In this document: positions 1 through 5,361 of the stretch, one piece after another
Layout: every line of letters begins with the position of its first letter
Position numbering within the stretch: position 1 is the stretch's first letter
Origin: Methanoregulaceae archaeon
Lineage (GTDB): Archaea; Halobacteriota; Methanomicrobia; Methanomicrobiales; Methanospirillaceae
Length of the DNA: 5,361 bases
Direction of reading: 5' to 3'
Assembly: GCA_028679275.1 (NCBI GenBank)
Contig: JAJRBV010000148.1
Coordinates: 1 to 5,361, forward strand
The notes under the pieces: model-generated
The model's database searches: none
The model's input: the letters and a program-made list of their open reading frames with translations, nothing else
What the model was told of the DNA's origin: nothing
Made by a program: the position numbers and the translations under genes

Positions 1-218
1 GCATCGCACATATAATCAAGGATATCAACGGAAAGCTCCCGCTGCTGCTTGCTTTTCTTTATCTGGTCCACTAGGAACGAGATTTTTTCCGGGTTCTCCA
101 TGCGAAGCTTCGCCAGACTGATCACGCACAGGTAAATGCGGGTCAGGTTCCGGTCCGTGCCGGTGATGGTATCAAAGAAGTTTTTGATAACCTGGGCCTG
201 GAAGACCTCTCCACCCAT
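1..218 (-). CDS. Hypothetical protein, 5' part only (first 72 codons)
   Basis: The reverse strand reads open from an ATG at 218-216 to the window edge, giving 72 complete codons that begin MGGEVFQAQVIKNFF and end near LDYMCD; the C-terminal part lies outside. I do not recognise the family. The visible part is soluble-looking, with no signal peptide or membrane segment. It appears mostly helical and has a basic patch at residues 54-60 (KKSKQQR). The start is supported by a strong TATA box whose centre is about 29 bp upstream of the ATG, while no Shine-Dalgarno sequence precedes it. The transcript is therefore probably leaderless or has only a few leader bases. The gene points the same way as the GTPase gene at 434-1603, but a 215-bp gap with its own promoter and oligo-T tracts argues against one operon. 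Function is unknown; the ORF and start are likely real. Confidence 0.7.
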   Translation of the reverse strand, partial: MGGEVFQAQVIKNFFDTITGTDRNLTRIYLCVISLAKLRMENPEKISFLVDQIKKSKQQRELSVDILDYMCD

Positions 219-243
219 ATTATATTGAGGTAATGAATATGAG

Positions 244-251
244 TATATAAA
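244..251 (-). promoter_or_regulatory. TATA box of the partial gene at 1-218
   Basis: On the reverse strand this reads TTTATATA, an excellent match to the archaeal TATA consensus, inside an AT-rich stretch (241-259). Its centre is 29-30 bp before the ATG at 218, which predicts a transcription start at about 219-223 and a leader of only a few bases. The stretch is nearly symmetric in composition and could also be read on the plus strand, but no plus-strand gene follows it. Confidence 0.7.
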
Positions 252-270
252 TATATCTCAGAAAAACCGC

Positions 271-288
271 TGATTTACGCATAAATCA
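271..288. promoter_or_regulatory. Perfect inverted repeat upstream of a TATA box, candidate operator
   Basis: The arms TGATTTA (271-277) and TAAATCA (282-288) are perfect reverse complements separated by CGCA. The element begins 20 bp upstream of the TATA box for the gene at 1-218, at roughly -50 to -67 from the predicted transcription start. A dyad of this size and position is typical of a dimeric regulator site, and upstream of the TATA box an activator is more likely than a repressor. It is followed at once by CATG-A7-CATG (287-301). It is a poor terminator stem because the T-tracts on the minus strand lie before it, not after it. The binding role is inferred. Confidence 0.45.
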
Positions 289-290
289 TG

Positions 291-331
291 AAAAAAACAT
301 GTCTGCCGCGAGAAATAATTTCCTAAAAAAA
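291..331 (-). terminator. Two oligo-T tracts, probable terminator of the GTPase gene
   Basis: Plus-strand A7 runs at 291-297 and 325-331 are T7 runs on the coding strand of the GTPase gene, whose stop is at 436-434. They lie about 100 and 140 bases past the stop. Archaeal RNA polymerase terminates at oligo-T in the non-template strand without needing a hairpin, so these tracts are reasonable end points. They would also separate GTPase transcription from the promoter at 244-251. Their distance from the stop codon is rather long. Confidence 0.45.
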
Positions 332-369
332 CAGGTGGCCTTTTCTTCAGAAGATCTGATCCCTGTAAA

Positions 370-412
370 CCCCGGCAGCTGCGGGGGATGGACTGGAGGG
401 AGGGTTGCAGGG
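370..412. other. GC hairpin overlapping a run of G-tracts, downstream of the GTPase gene
   Basis: CCCCG (370-374) and CGGGG (382-386) can pair around a 7-base loop. The second arm runs into plus-strand G-tracts at 383-387, 398-400, 402-404 and 410-412, spaced like a loose G-quadruplex with one long loop (10 bases). For the GTPase transcript this is the template strand, 22-64 bases past the stop codon, so the structure could pause polymerase before the T7 tracts. Function is a guess; the base pattern is directly visible. Confidence 0.3.
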
Positions 413-433
413 AGACTCTGAACAGGACACGGG

Positions 434-1603
434 TTATTTTGCAGTACTGACTATCCGGATCACATCCCCGTCCCTGAGCTCGTGGGTATCCCTGACCCGC
501 ATCTTGGTCCGGGCATCAACGGCATACAGGAACCCTTTGCCGATGTCCGTATGTACCATGAAGGCGAGGTCGCGGGGGGTTGAGCCTTTCTTCATCAGGA
601 AGGCATCGGGGAGGACTTTCCCCTTGCTGTCAGAGTACTTGTGCTCGTCTTCCACCGGGAAGACAACGATCAGGCCAAGTACCGTGCGTATCGTATGATC
701 GATTGCCTGCTGCACCCCAGTACCGCCGTATTTCTGCATGACTTCGGCGATTTTCGAAAGCCCGGCTTTCTGGGGTGCTGAAAGGGCCTGTTCATTGGTG
801 AGGGAAAAACCTGTGTCGCCCGGCAGGTACCGGATCAGCCTGGCCTGGGCCGCGTTCCGGAGGGCAAGTTCTCCCGCCGCAGAGGCAAACAGGAACCCGT
901 CACCTTTCAGGGTTTCGATAATGGCCCGGGGTGCCTGGTCTACCTTGTTCCCTACAGGGACCATCGGCTTGCTGATCCTTGTTATCTCCCTGCAGAAGCG
1001 GATGAGGGCATCAGTATCCGCGTGGGTCAGTTCGATCCCTGCCGTCTCTTCGGCATCCCTCACGTCCTCTGGAGTGATACGGAGCCCGGTGAGCACTTCA
1101 GAGATCCCCTTGTGGATCGGGTACGTCTTTGACTGTGCCTGCCTGTGGAGTTTTGCCCAGTGCTTCTCCACAATCCCGTAAATCCACATCGTCATCTCAT
1201 ACTCAAGGAACACCACATCCTTTTTCGGGTCATGGCTGCCGATCTCGACAGGATTTCCTTCGCTGTCAGTCGCGCCGCTGGCATCAACAATATGGAGGAT
1301 GGCATCTGCCTGCCTCAGGTTATCGAGAAACTGGTTGCCAAGCCCCCTGCCCTTGTGTGCATCAGGGACAAGCCCGGCAACGTCCACGAGGTTGACCTGG
1401 ACAAACCGGACTCCCTCATGGCAGCTTTCGCAGGGGATCTTCAGACTTTTGCAGGGGCAGAGTGTCCTTGTGAAGGCAACCCCGAAATTGGCATTGATGG
1501 TAGTAAACGGGTAGTTGGCGATCTCTGCCGGGGCAAGAGTCGCAGCCCTGAAAAACGTGGACTTACCGCAGTTTGGTTTTCCCGCCAGCGCAAGCGTGAT
1601 CAT
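434..1603 (-). CDS. Archaeal Obg/YchF-class GTP-binding protein with TGS domain
   Basis: This 389-residue protein is a TRAFAC-class GTPase of the Obg/HflX superfamily, close to bacterial YchF and eukaryotic OLA1, which act in the cytoplasm and associate with ribosomes. Visible motifs are the P-loop GKPNCGKST (8-16), switch I threonines T34-T35 in NYPFTT, DVAGL (74-78), the Obg-type segment KGRGLGNQFL (84-93), NKVD (219-222), SAA (241-243) and a C-terminal TGS domain from about 330 to 387 (LMKKGSTPRDLAF). NKVD is the guanine-specific form, whereas YchF/OLA1 carry NxxE and prefer ATP, so GTP is the likely substrate. A cluster C49-x-C51 and C58-x-x-C61 lies between switch I and the G3 motif and could bind a metal. 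The length is full for the archaeal group. The ATG at 1603 has AAAGGA seven bases upstream and starts directly at the usual N-terminus MITLALAGKPN. The exact role of the archaeal members is not settled. Confidence 0.93.
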   Translation of the reverse strand: MITLALAGKPNCGKSTFFRAATLAPAEIANYPFTTINANFGVAFTRTLCPCKSLKIPCESCHEGVRFVQVNLVDVAGLVPDAHKGRGLGNQFLDNLRQADAILHIVDASGATDSEGNPVEIGSHDPKKDVVFLEYEMTMWIYGIVEKHWAKLHRQAQSKTYPIHKGISEVLTGLRITPEDVRDAEETAGIELTHADTDALIRFCREITRISKPMVPVGNKVDQAPRAIIETLKGDGFLFASAAGELALRNAAQARLIRYLPGDTGFSLTNEQALSAPQKAGLSKIAEVMQKYGGTGVQQAIDHTIRTVLGLIVVFPVEDEHKYSDSKGKVLPDAFLMKKGSTPRDLAFMVHTDIGKGFLYAVDARTKMRVRDTHELRDGDVIRIVSTAK

Positions 1604-1610
1604 AGCAATT

Positions 1611-1616
1611 TCCTTT
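1611..1616 (-). promoter_or_regulatory. Shine-Dalgarno site of the GTPase gene
   Basis: The reverse strand reads AAAGGA with seven bases to the ATG at 1603, a good archaeal ribosome binding site that fixes the start. The GTPase mRNA therefore has a leader. On the plus strand the same bases overlap a TATA-like sequence for the divergent gene. No clear TATA box for the GTPase gene is visible; GATTAATT (minus, near 1632-1639) or GATAAATG (minus, near 1650-1657, inside the opposite gene) are weak options. Confidence 0.6.
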
Positions 1617-1620
1617 AAGT
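1613..1620 (+). promoter_or_regulatory. TATA-like box of the gene at 1646
   Basis: CTTTAAGT resembles a degenerate archaeal TATA box, and its centre is 29-30 bp before the ATG at 1646. That is the same spacing seen for the stronger box at 244-251. No Shine-Dalgarno sequence precedes 1646, which fits a leaderless or nearly leaderless mRNA. The match is imperfect, so the call is tentative. Confidence 0.35.
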
Positions 1621-1645
1621 GATACTACCTAATTAATCTGTTATT

Positions 1646-2236
1646 ATGTCATTTATCGCCCGAAACACGTATTATTTCGATGCTCCGGGCCCCGCGAACA
1701 CTTCCGACTGTGCACGGTTCGCAGTGGAGCGGGCCCAGGAACTCGGCCTTACGAAGGTGGTGGTCGCAAGCACTTCGGGTGAGACGGCCCTGGAATTTTA
1801 CTCTGCCATGAAAGGGACCGGACTTTCGCTGATAGTTGTCACCCACGTCGTTGGATTCTCCCAGCCGGGAATCTGGGAATTCTCCCGGGAGACCGCGGCC
1901 GGACTCCGTGCCGGGGGTGTACGGATTATCACCGGGACTCACGCCCTTTCAGGACTCGAACGAGCCTTATCCCGCTCACCGAAAGTTGGCGGTGGATCAC
2001 GGACCGAGGCAATTGCCGAAGCGTTGAGAAGAGTCATTGCAGTAGGGCTCAAAGTTGCAGTCGAGTGCGTTCTTATCGCCACAGACCAGGGAGCAGTCGA
2101 TACGAATGAGGAAGTAGTGGCCTGCGGAGGCACGTATAGCGGAGCCGACACGGTGTGTGTGATCAGGCCATCTCATACCGCGTCGTTTTTTGACCTCCAG
2201 GTAAGGGAGATCGTGGCAATGCCGAGGGTACGTTAG
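1646..2236 (+). CDS. Pyruvate kinase alpha/beta-domain-like protein (COG1751 type)
   Basis: This 196-residue protein resembles the stand-alone relatives of the pyruvate kinase C-terminal domain found in archaea and some bacteria (COG1751; the Archaeoglobus protein AF0103 has a solved structure). It lacks the barrel domain with the pyruvate kinase active site, so it is not a pyruvate kinase. Family features seen here are the N-terminal YYFDAPGPANT (9-19), ASTSGETA (41-48), VTHVVGFSQPG (65-75), GTHALSGLERAL (97-108), KVAVECVLIATDQGAV (136-151) and GADTVCVIRP (166-175), ending in FFDLQVREIVAMPR. A nucleotide or flavin ligand is plausible from the fold, but the activity is unknown. The length is full for the family. 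The ATG fits the conserved N-terminus and has no Shine-Dalgarno sequence. The membrane-protein gene follows after 2 bp and is probably in the same transcript. Confidence 0.85.
   Translation: MSFIARNTYYFDAPGPANTSDCARFAVERAQELGLTKVVVASTSGETALEFYSAMKGTGLSLIVVTHVVGFSQPGIWEFSRETAAGLRAGGVRIITGTHALSGLERALSRSPKVGGGSRTEAIAEALRRVIAVGLKVAVECVLIATDQGAVDTNEEVVACGGTYSGADTVCVIRPSHTASFFDLQVREIVAMPRVR
2224..2228 (+). promoter_or_regulatory. Shine-Dalgarno site of the membrane-protein gene
   Basis: GAGGG lies ten bases before the ATG at 2239, inside the last codons of the upstream gene. It supports the 2239 start and, with the 2-bp gap, suggests translational coupling within a two-gene transcript. Confidence 0.5.
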
Positions 2237-2238
2237 CC

Positions 2239-3069
2239 ATGGTGACGGTATCACTCCGTTCTGCTGCCAGCCTGCTCCGGTCTCCTGCGGCATGGTTACC
2301 GGGTCTTGCACTTGGCGGCATCGCAGCTTCCTTCATCCTGACACAGTATTTCCTCGGCCTGTTTATCGCCCAGCGTCTCCTGATCATCCTGCTCGTACTC
2401 CTGCCTTTTTTCATGTCAGGACTGCTCGGAATGGTCAGGACAGGGGAAACGGGTATTCATTCCTTCGCATCAGAGGGAGTTTCCGGATATTTCCGTGTGC
2501 TCCTTCCCTCGCTCATCATTCTCTTTGCCATAGTGATCACCATCTTTCTCCTCATGATCCCGCTCCTTGCCCTTGGAATCGGCGGACAGGCTCTCGTCTT
2601 CATGGTCCTGTCCTGCGGGCTCTCCATCCTCTTTTTCACAATCTTTTATGATGCCGCAGCGGTACTCGAAGGAAAGACCGTGTTTGAATCAATCAGGCGG
2701 AGCGTGAAATTTGTTATCCGGAACACTCATTCCTGCGTGATTTTTTACCTCACTTCCCTTGTTCTCGGCATTGCAGTCGCGTTTGTAACCCTGCTATTCT
2801 GGACCGCATCACTGTATGACAGGCTCGTCTCGATCTCTGGCCTTACTCCTGAAGAGATGCAGTCCTTTACCCTGGAACAGTTCAATACCCTGATCGGTCA
2901 GGACGGAATCCTGGTTACGGCACTATTTTTCTTTGCCGGTACCGCGCTCGCATTCTCTCTTCTGTACGCCTTCAAGGCTTTCTTTTACCGGGATTATGCG
3001 GGGAAGGAACAGGAAAGCCCCGCAATCCGGGGAGAGTATGACAGCAAGGGACGCTGGTACAAGTACTAA
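2239..3069 (+). CDS. Six-helix integral membrane protein of unknown function (DUF7847/GPDPase_memb-like)
   Basis: The 276-residue product has about six hydrophobic segments, near residues 18-40, 45-65, 88-112, 117-137, 165-189 and 224-248. Between the fourth and fifth lies an amphipathic basic segment, LEGKTVFESIRRSVKF (143-158). This pattern of a conserved helix with EGK and ESIRRS after a membrane hairpin recalls the membrane proteins of methanogens and haloarchaea grouped with the GPDPase membrane domain, DUF4013 and DUF7847. That is resemblance, not a search result. A polar, acidic loop (about 194-222) probably faces outside, and the polar C-terminus ends in KGRWYKY. No catalytic motif is evident. 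The start has GAGGG ten bases upstream and follows the previous stop by 2 bp. The TAA stop overlaps the TAG stop of the convergent gene. Confidence 0.8.
   Translation: MVTVSLRSAASLLRSPAAWLPGLALGGIAASFILTQYFLGLFIAQRLLIILLVLLPFFMSGLLGMVRTGETGIHSFASEGVSGYFRVLLPSLIILFAIVITIFLLMIPLLALGIGGQALVFMVLSCGLSILFFTIFYDAAAVLEGKTVFESIRRSVKFVIRNTHSCVIFYLTSLVLGIAVAFVTLLFWTASLYDRLVSISGLTPEEMQSFTLEQFNTLIGQDGILVTALFFFAGTALAFSLLYAFKAFFYRDYAGKEQESPAIRGEYDSKGRWYKY
3018..3032 (-). terminator. Candidate terminator hairpin of the DUF92 gene
   Basis: Arms CCCCG (3018-3022) and CGGGG (3028-3032) pair around a 5-base loop. On the minus strand the hairpin starts 33 bases past the TAG stop at 3066 and is followed by a pyrimidine-rich tail, CTTTCCTGTTCCTTCCCC. 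The T-content is modest, and the site lies inside the coding sequence of the opposite gene. It is therefore only a candidate. Confidence 0.3.
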
Positions 3070-4262
3070 ATGAGCAGGGCCAGGAGAAGACCGGAAATTC
3101 CCCCCCCTGCTGTCGCAACAAGGTTTGTACCGGCATTCCCGAAAACCCCCTTGTTCTCGATTACCGCCCCTACAAGGCTGTCGATGTTCGTCCCGATAAA
3201 GCCGGCAATGGTCCCCACGGCAACCACCGGGAGGGGGATGATCCCGAGCAGGAATGCGATTACCGAGATAATGAAGGCCCCTGCAGCAGCGACGGTCTCT
3301 CCAAGAAGCGTCACACCCCCGTTTGTCCCTGCAGGAACACGGGAAAAGGTTGTGATCAGATACGGTTCCCCTCCTGTCACCCCAATCTCGCTTGCCATCG
3401 TGTCTGCCGCGGCGGTGGCGACGCTCCCGACAAACAGTGCAGCGCAGAGCGGATTGCCGGTCACACCCCAGAGCACGGCTGCAGCAGCAGAAACCGTTCC
3501 GTTTGAAAAGACATTCAGATAGCCCCGGGCACCACCGTGCTTCTGTTCCACCCCCATCTCTTCCTTGTCATTATACCGGTACCGGGTGCTCACGGACCCG
3601 AGGATGAAGAAGGCGAGCATGATCAGAAACCACCTGATATCCGCAAACACGATCAGGATGATCCCGATCAGGGCTCCTGAAAAGAGGCCGCTTACATCGG
3701 CGGTTTTGGTCCGGTACGAGAAATAACCAAACCCGAATGCGATGAGAACTGCCGCGATGATAAGGACCATGTCCGCCTGGTAATTCAGTTCGGCAATAAG
3801 GTACATGGTCATCGCGATCCCAAGGGCCTCGATCATCAGGGCATCCTCCCGGCCGCGGAGTATCGCCTTTAAAAGGACGGCAACCACCACGCCGAAGAGG
3901 ATCACCAGGGGAACATACTGCTGCAGGTACTGCATCACAAGGATGCACCCGGTGAATGCAGCCAGGATATATGCGATATAGGAAGGTAGCTCGCCTGCCC
4001 CCCGGCGGAACGCCAGTTCCCCCATGACCATGATGGTGATGGTGCAGCAGAAAACAAGGAGGGGGAGGAGAGAGAGGCCATACAGGGCCGCAATGGGGAT
4101 GAGGGCGATTGCCAGGTAGCGGGTCTTCCTGATCAGGTACAGCGTTGACGAGAACAGCACGATCATGATGGTGAGCACCCAGGGTGGCTGGATAAAAGGT
4201 GCAATAAGGACAAAGGAGAGAGCAAGGATTGCAGCCAGCCTGTCCCCGAACTGTTCGGACAT
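3066..4262 (-). CDS. DUF92 (TMEM19/VTE6-like) integral membrane protein
   Basis: The C-terminal part (about 175-398) matches the DUF92 family. Visible motifs are [17 protein letters not shown] (239-255), [10 protein letters not shown] (285-294), [19 protein letters not shown] (304-322), TNIDSLVGA (358-366) and NAGTNLVAT (376-384). Family knowledge: plant VTE6 in this family phosphorylates phytyl phosphate to the diphosphate in chlorophyll-phytol salvage; archaeal members are uncharacterised. By analogy a role with isoprenoid phosphates in the membrane is possible. Residues 1-174 add roughly five or six further hydrophobic segments, so at 398 residues the protein is much longer than the bare DUF92 domain (about 230-240). 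Which other domain the extension resembles cannot be told by eye. The start is the only sensible ATG, without a Shine-Dalgarno sequence. A G8 run on the coding strand encodes residues 386-388 (GGG). The gene is convergent with the preceding one and divergent from ValRS. Confidence 0.88.
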   Translation of the reverse strand: MSEQFGDRLAAILALSFVLIAPFIQPPWVLTIMIVLFSSTLYLIRKTRYLAIALIPIAALYGLSLLPLLVFCCTITIMVMGELAFRRGAGELPSYIAYILAAFTGCILVMQYLQQYVPLVILFGVVVAVLLKAILRGREDALMIEALGIAMTMYLIAELNYQADMVLIIAAVLIAFGFGYFSYRTKTADVSGLFSGALIGIILIVFADIRWFLIMLAFFILGSVSTRYRYNDKEEMGVEQKHGGARGYLNVFSNGTVSAAAAVLWGVTGNPLCAALFVGSVATAAADTMASEIGVTGGEPYLITTFSRVPAGTNGGVTLLGETVAAAGAFIISVIAFLLGIIPLPVVAVGTIAGFIGTNIDSLVGAVIENKGVFGNAGTNLVATAGGGISGLLLALLI

Positions 4263-4280
4263 CCCGTGTATGGTTGGTGC

Positions 4281-4288
4281 CTTATACT
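4281..4288 (-). promoter_or_regulatory. TATA-like box of the DUF92 gene
   Basis: The reverse strand reads AGTATAAG with its centre about 22 bp before the ATG at 4262. That is slightly closer than usual, yet it is the best AT-rich element in the gap on this strand. With no Shine-Dalgarno sequence, a leaderless transcript is likely. Confidence 0.4.
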
Positions 4289-4291
4289 CAA

Positions 4292-4330
4292 GAGGTTTTT
4301 CAAGAACATACGGACGCGCAATGAAACCTC
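4292..4330. repeat. Inverted repeat in the DUF92/ValRS divergent gap
   Basis: GAGGTTT (4292-4298) and AAACCTC (4324-4330) are perfect reverse complements 25 bases apart. CA/TG pairs can extend the stem inside after a two-base bulge. The left arm sits just upstream of the DUF92 TATA-like box. The wide spacing makes a chance occurrence possible. Confidence 0.25.
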
Positions 4331-4369
4331 CCCGTCCCGGGAATCCTTACCGTGCAGGAGCCGGTCAGG

Positions 4370-4382
4370 GGGAAGTATTCCC
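4370..4382. promoter_or_regulatory. Dyad upstream of the ValRS TATA box, candidate operator
   Basis: GGGAA (4370-4374) and TTCCC (4378-4382) are perfect reverse complements around GTA, flanked by CA (4366-4367) and TG (4383-4384). The dyad ends 10 bp before the TATA-like box at 4393. The 8-base palindrome GTTCGAAC (4385-4392) fills the space between them, where the TFB recognition element would be. The stacking of two symmetric elements against a TATA box suggests a regulator site, though none is known to me with this sequence. Confidence 0.35.
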
Positions 4383-4392
4383 TGGTTCGAAC

Positions 4393-4400
4393 AATATATT
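4393..4400 (+). promoter_or_regulatory. TATA box of the valyl-tRNA synthetase gene
   Basis: AATATATT is a good archaeal TATA-like element. Its centre is about 20 bp before the ATG at 4417 and 29-30 bp before the in-frame ATG at 4426. The latter spacing equals that of the box at 244-251, which hints that translation could start at 4426 on a nearly leaderless mRNA. Confidence 0.55.
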
Positions 4401-4416
4401 TCATGCCAGAACAAAT

Positions 4417-5361
4417 ATGAGGAAAATGTTTCTCCCAAAGGATCTCCCCAGAAACTATAATTTTGCAGAAGTGGAGCCCCGCTGGCAGGGTATCTGGCGC
4501 GATGAAGATCATTATTTTGACCGGACGTCTCAGCTCCCGCAGTTTGTTATCGATACCCCTCCCCCGTACCCGACCGGGACGTTCCACATAGGAAATGCCT
4601 TCAACTGGTGTTATATCGATTTTATTGCGCGGTATAAGCGGATGAGGGGATACAACGTGATGTTTCCCCAGGGATGGGACTGCCACGGGCTGCCGACCGA
4701 AGTGAAGGTGGAAGAGATACACGGGATAACAAAAAACGATGTCCCGAGGGAGAGATTCAGGGAGATGTGCCGGGAGCTTACCCTGGCAAATATCGGAAAG
4801 ATGCGCCTGACTCTCAGGAAACTGGGATTTTCGGTTGACTGGTCCAACGAATACATCACGATGCTTCCTGAATATTATAAAAAGACGCAGATCTCCTTTC
4901 TGAAGATGCTCGCGTCAGGGTATATCTACCAGAGCGAGCATCCGGTGAATTTCTGCACCCGCTGCGAGACTGCTATTGCTTTTGCCGAGGTTTCCTATGA
5001 ACCGCGGGAGACACTTCTGAATTACTTTGATTTTGACGGGGTCGAGATTGCGACCACACGCCCTGAGCTGCTTGCTGCATGTGTGGCAGTTGCGGTCCAT
5101 CCCGGCGATGAGCGGTACAAAGATATCTCGGGCCGCCGCCTGAAAGTCCCGATTTTCGGGCATGACGTTCCCGTCATCGTCGATGAAGCAGTCGACCCTG
5201 CATTTGGATCCGGTGCGGTGATGATCTGCACATTCGGGGATAAACAGGACGTGTTCTGGTGGAAGCAGCACCGCCTCGAGCTCCGTAAAGCCATTGACCG
5301 GCGTGGCCGGATGACGCCGGTTGCCGGGCCATACCAGGACAGGAAATCCGGGGAGTGCAGG
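4417..5361 (+). CDS. valS: Valyl-tRNA synthetase, N-terminal part (truncated by window edge)
   Basis: The frame is open from ATG 4417 to the window end, 315 codons of an enzyme usually near 860-880 residues. It charges tRNA-Val with valine in the cytoplasm. Class I features are visible: [14 protein letters not shown] (48-61) carries the HIGH-type signature H57-I58-G59-N60; [10 protein letters not shown] (86-95) follows; C180-x-x-C183 looks like half of a zinc knuckle. The CP1 editing domain begins around 190, with TTRPE (213-217) and [13 protein letters not shown] (264-276), which place it with ValRS and not IleRS or LeuRS. The KMSKS motif and anticodon-binding domain lie beyond the edge. The longest start is given; the second ATG at 4426 (M4) fits the TATA spacing better, and neither has a proper Shine-Dalgarno sequence. 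It is divergent from the DUF92 gene, with candidate operator dyads in the shared gap. Confidence 0.95.
   Translation, partial: MRKMFLPKDLPRNYNFAEVEPRWQGIWRDEDHYFDRTSQLPQFVIDTPPPYPTGTFHIGNAFNWCYIDFIARYKRMRGYNVMFPQGWDCHGLPTEVKVEEIHGITKNDVPRERFREMCRELTLANIGKMRLTLRKLGFSVDWSNEYITMLPEYYKKTQISFLKMLASGYIYQSEHPVNFCTRCETAIAFAEVSYEPRETLLNYFDFDGVEIATTRPELLAACVAVAVHPGDERYKDISGRRLKVPIFGHDVPVIVDEAVDPAFGSGAVMICTFGDKQDVFWWKQHRLELRKAIDRRGRMTPVAGPYQDRKSGECR

Noticed and set aside
241..259. AT-rich stretch as a plus-strand promoter
   Set aside because: It can be read as TATAAATATA on the plus strand, but no plus-strand gene begins downstream before the GTPase gene on the opposite strand.
434..1603. Standard ATP-using YchF
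   Set aside because: The NKVD motif, the cysteine insert and the overall sequence fit the archaeal GTP-type relatives better than YchF/OLA1 with NxxE.
405..1618. Several plus-strand open frames (405-698, 738-1181, 1129-1395, 1145-1618) opposite the GTPase gene
   Set aside because: They are antisense to a well-supported conserved gene, overlap each other, and translate to arginine- and serine-rich sequences without recognisable motifs.
1646..2236. A true pyruvate kinase or a fragment of one
   Set aside because: The frame is complete, starts and ends at positions normal for the stand-alone family, and no catalytic barrel sequence is present nearby.
3070..3948. Open frames opposite or overlapping the DUF92 gene (3070-3522, 3392-3607, 3571-3948)
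   Set aside because: They mirror the codon pattern of the DUF92 gene, are rich in proline, arginine and histidine, and show no conserved motif or start signal.
4376..4397. Possible tRNA T-arm, because GGTTCGAA at 4384-4391 resembles the tRNA B-box
   Set aside because: The flanking bases CCTGG and AATAT do not pair to form a T-stem, and no acceptor, D-arm or anticodon arm is visible upstream. It is better seen as part of the 8-base palindrome GTTCGAAC.
4300..5294. Minus-strand open frames across the ValRS region (4300-4722, 4611-4859, 4915-5271, 5022-5294)
   Set aside because: The plus strand there encodes clear ValRS motifs; the reverse frames are composition shadows.

Overview
The window looks like chromosomal DNA of a methanogenic or related euryarchaeon, most likely of the Methanomicrobiales type. 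The evidence is a set of archaeal-type proteins: an Obg/YchF-class GTPase with a GTP-type NKVD motif, a stand-alone pyruvate-kinase C-terminal-like protein, a DUF92 membrane protein and an archaeal valyl-tRNA synthetase. It is supported by archaeal TATA-like boxes placed about 20-30 bp before start codons, several of which lack a Shine-Dalgarno sequence. Coding DNA is moderately GC-rich and the gaps are AT-rich. The assignment to an order is an inference from overall resemblance, not from a search.

Layout. 1-218 (minus): 5' part of an unrecognised gene that runs off the left edge. 219-433: gap with a strong TATA box, a perfect 7-bp inverted repeat upstream of it, two T7 tracts (minus strand) and a G-run/hairpin block. 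434-1603 (minus): Obg-family GTPase with a TGS domain. 1604-1645: 42-bp divergent gap. 1646-2236 (plus): pyruvate-kinase alpha/beta-domain-like protein. 2239-3069 (plus): six-helix membrane protein starting 2 bp after the previous stop, so probably co-transcribed. 3066-4262 (minus): DUF92 integral membrane protein, convergent with the previous gene; the two stop codons overlap. 4263-4416: divergent promoter gap with inverted repeats. 4417-5361 (plus): N-terminal 315 residues of valyl-tRNA synthetase, running off the right edge. No gap exceeds 300 bases. I see no tRNA or rRNA gene, CRISPR array or insertion sequence.

How the genes relate. The GTPase and ValRS are translation-related housekeeping genes. 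The 1646-3069 pair is the only clear co-directional unit. The DUF92 protein belongs to a family whose plant member phosphorylates phytyl phosphate, so an isoprenoid-phosphate role is possible but unproven. I find no convincing new multi-gene system. The points most worth following are the candidate regulatory sites, the overlapping convergent stops, the cysteine cluster of the GTPase, and the three genes without known function.
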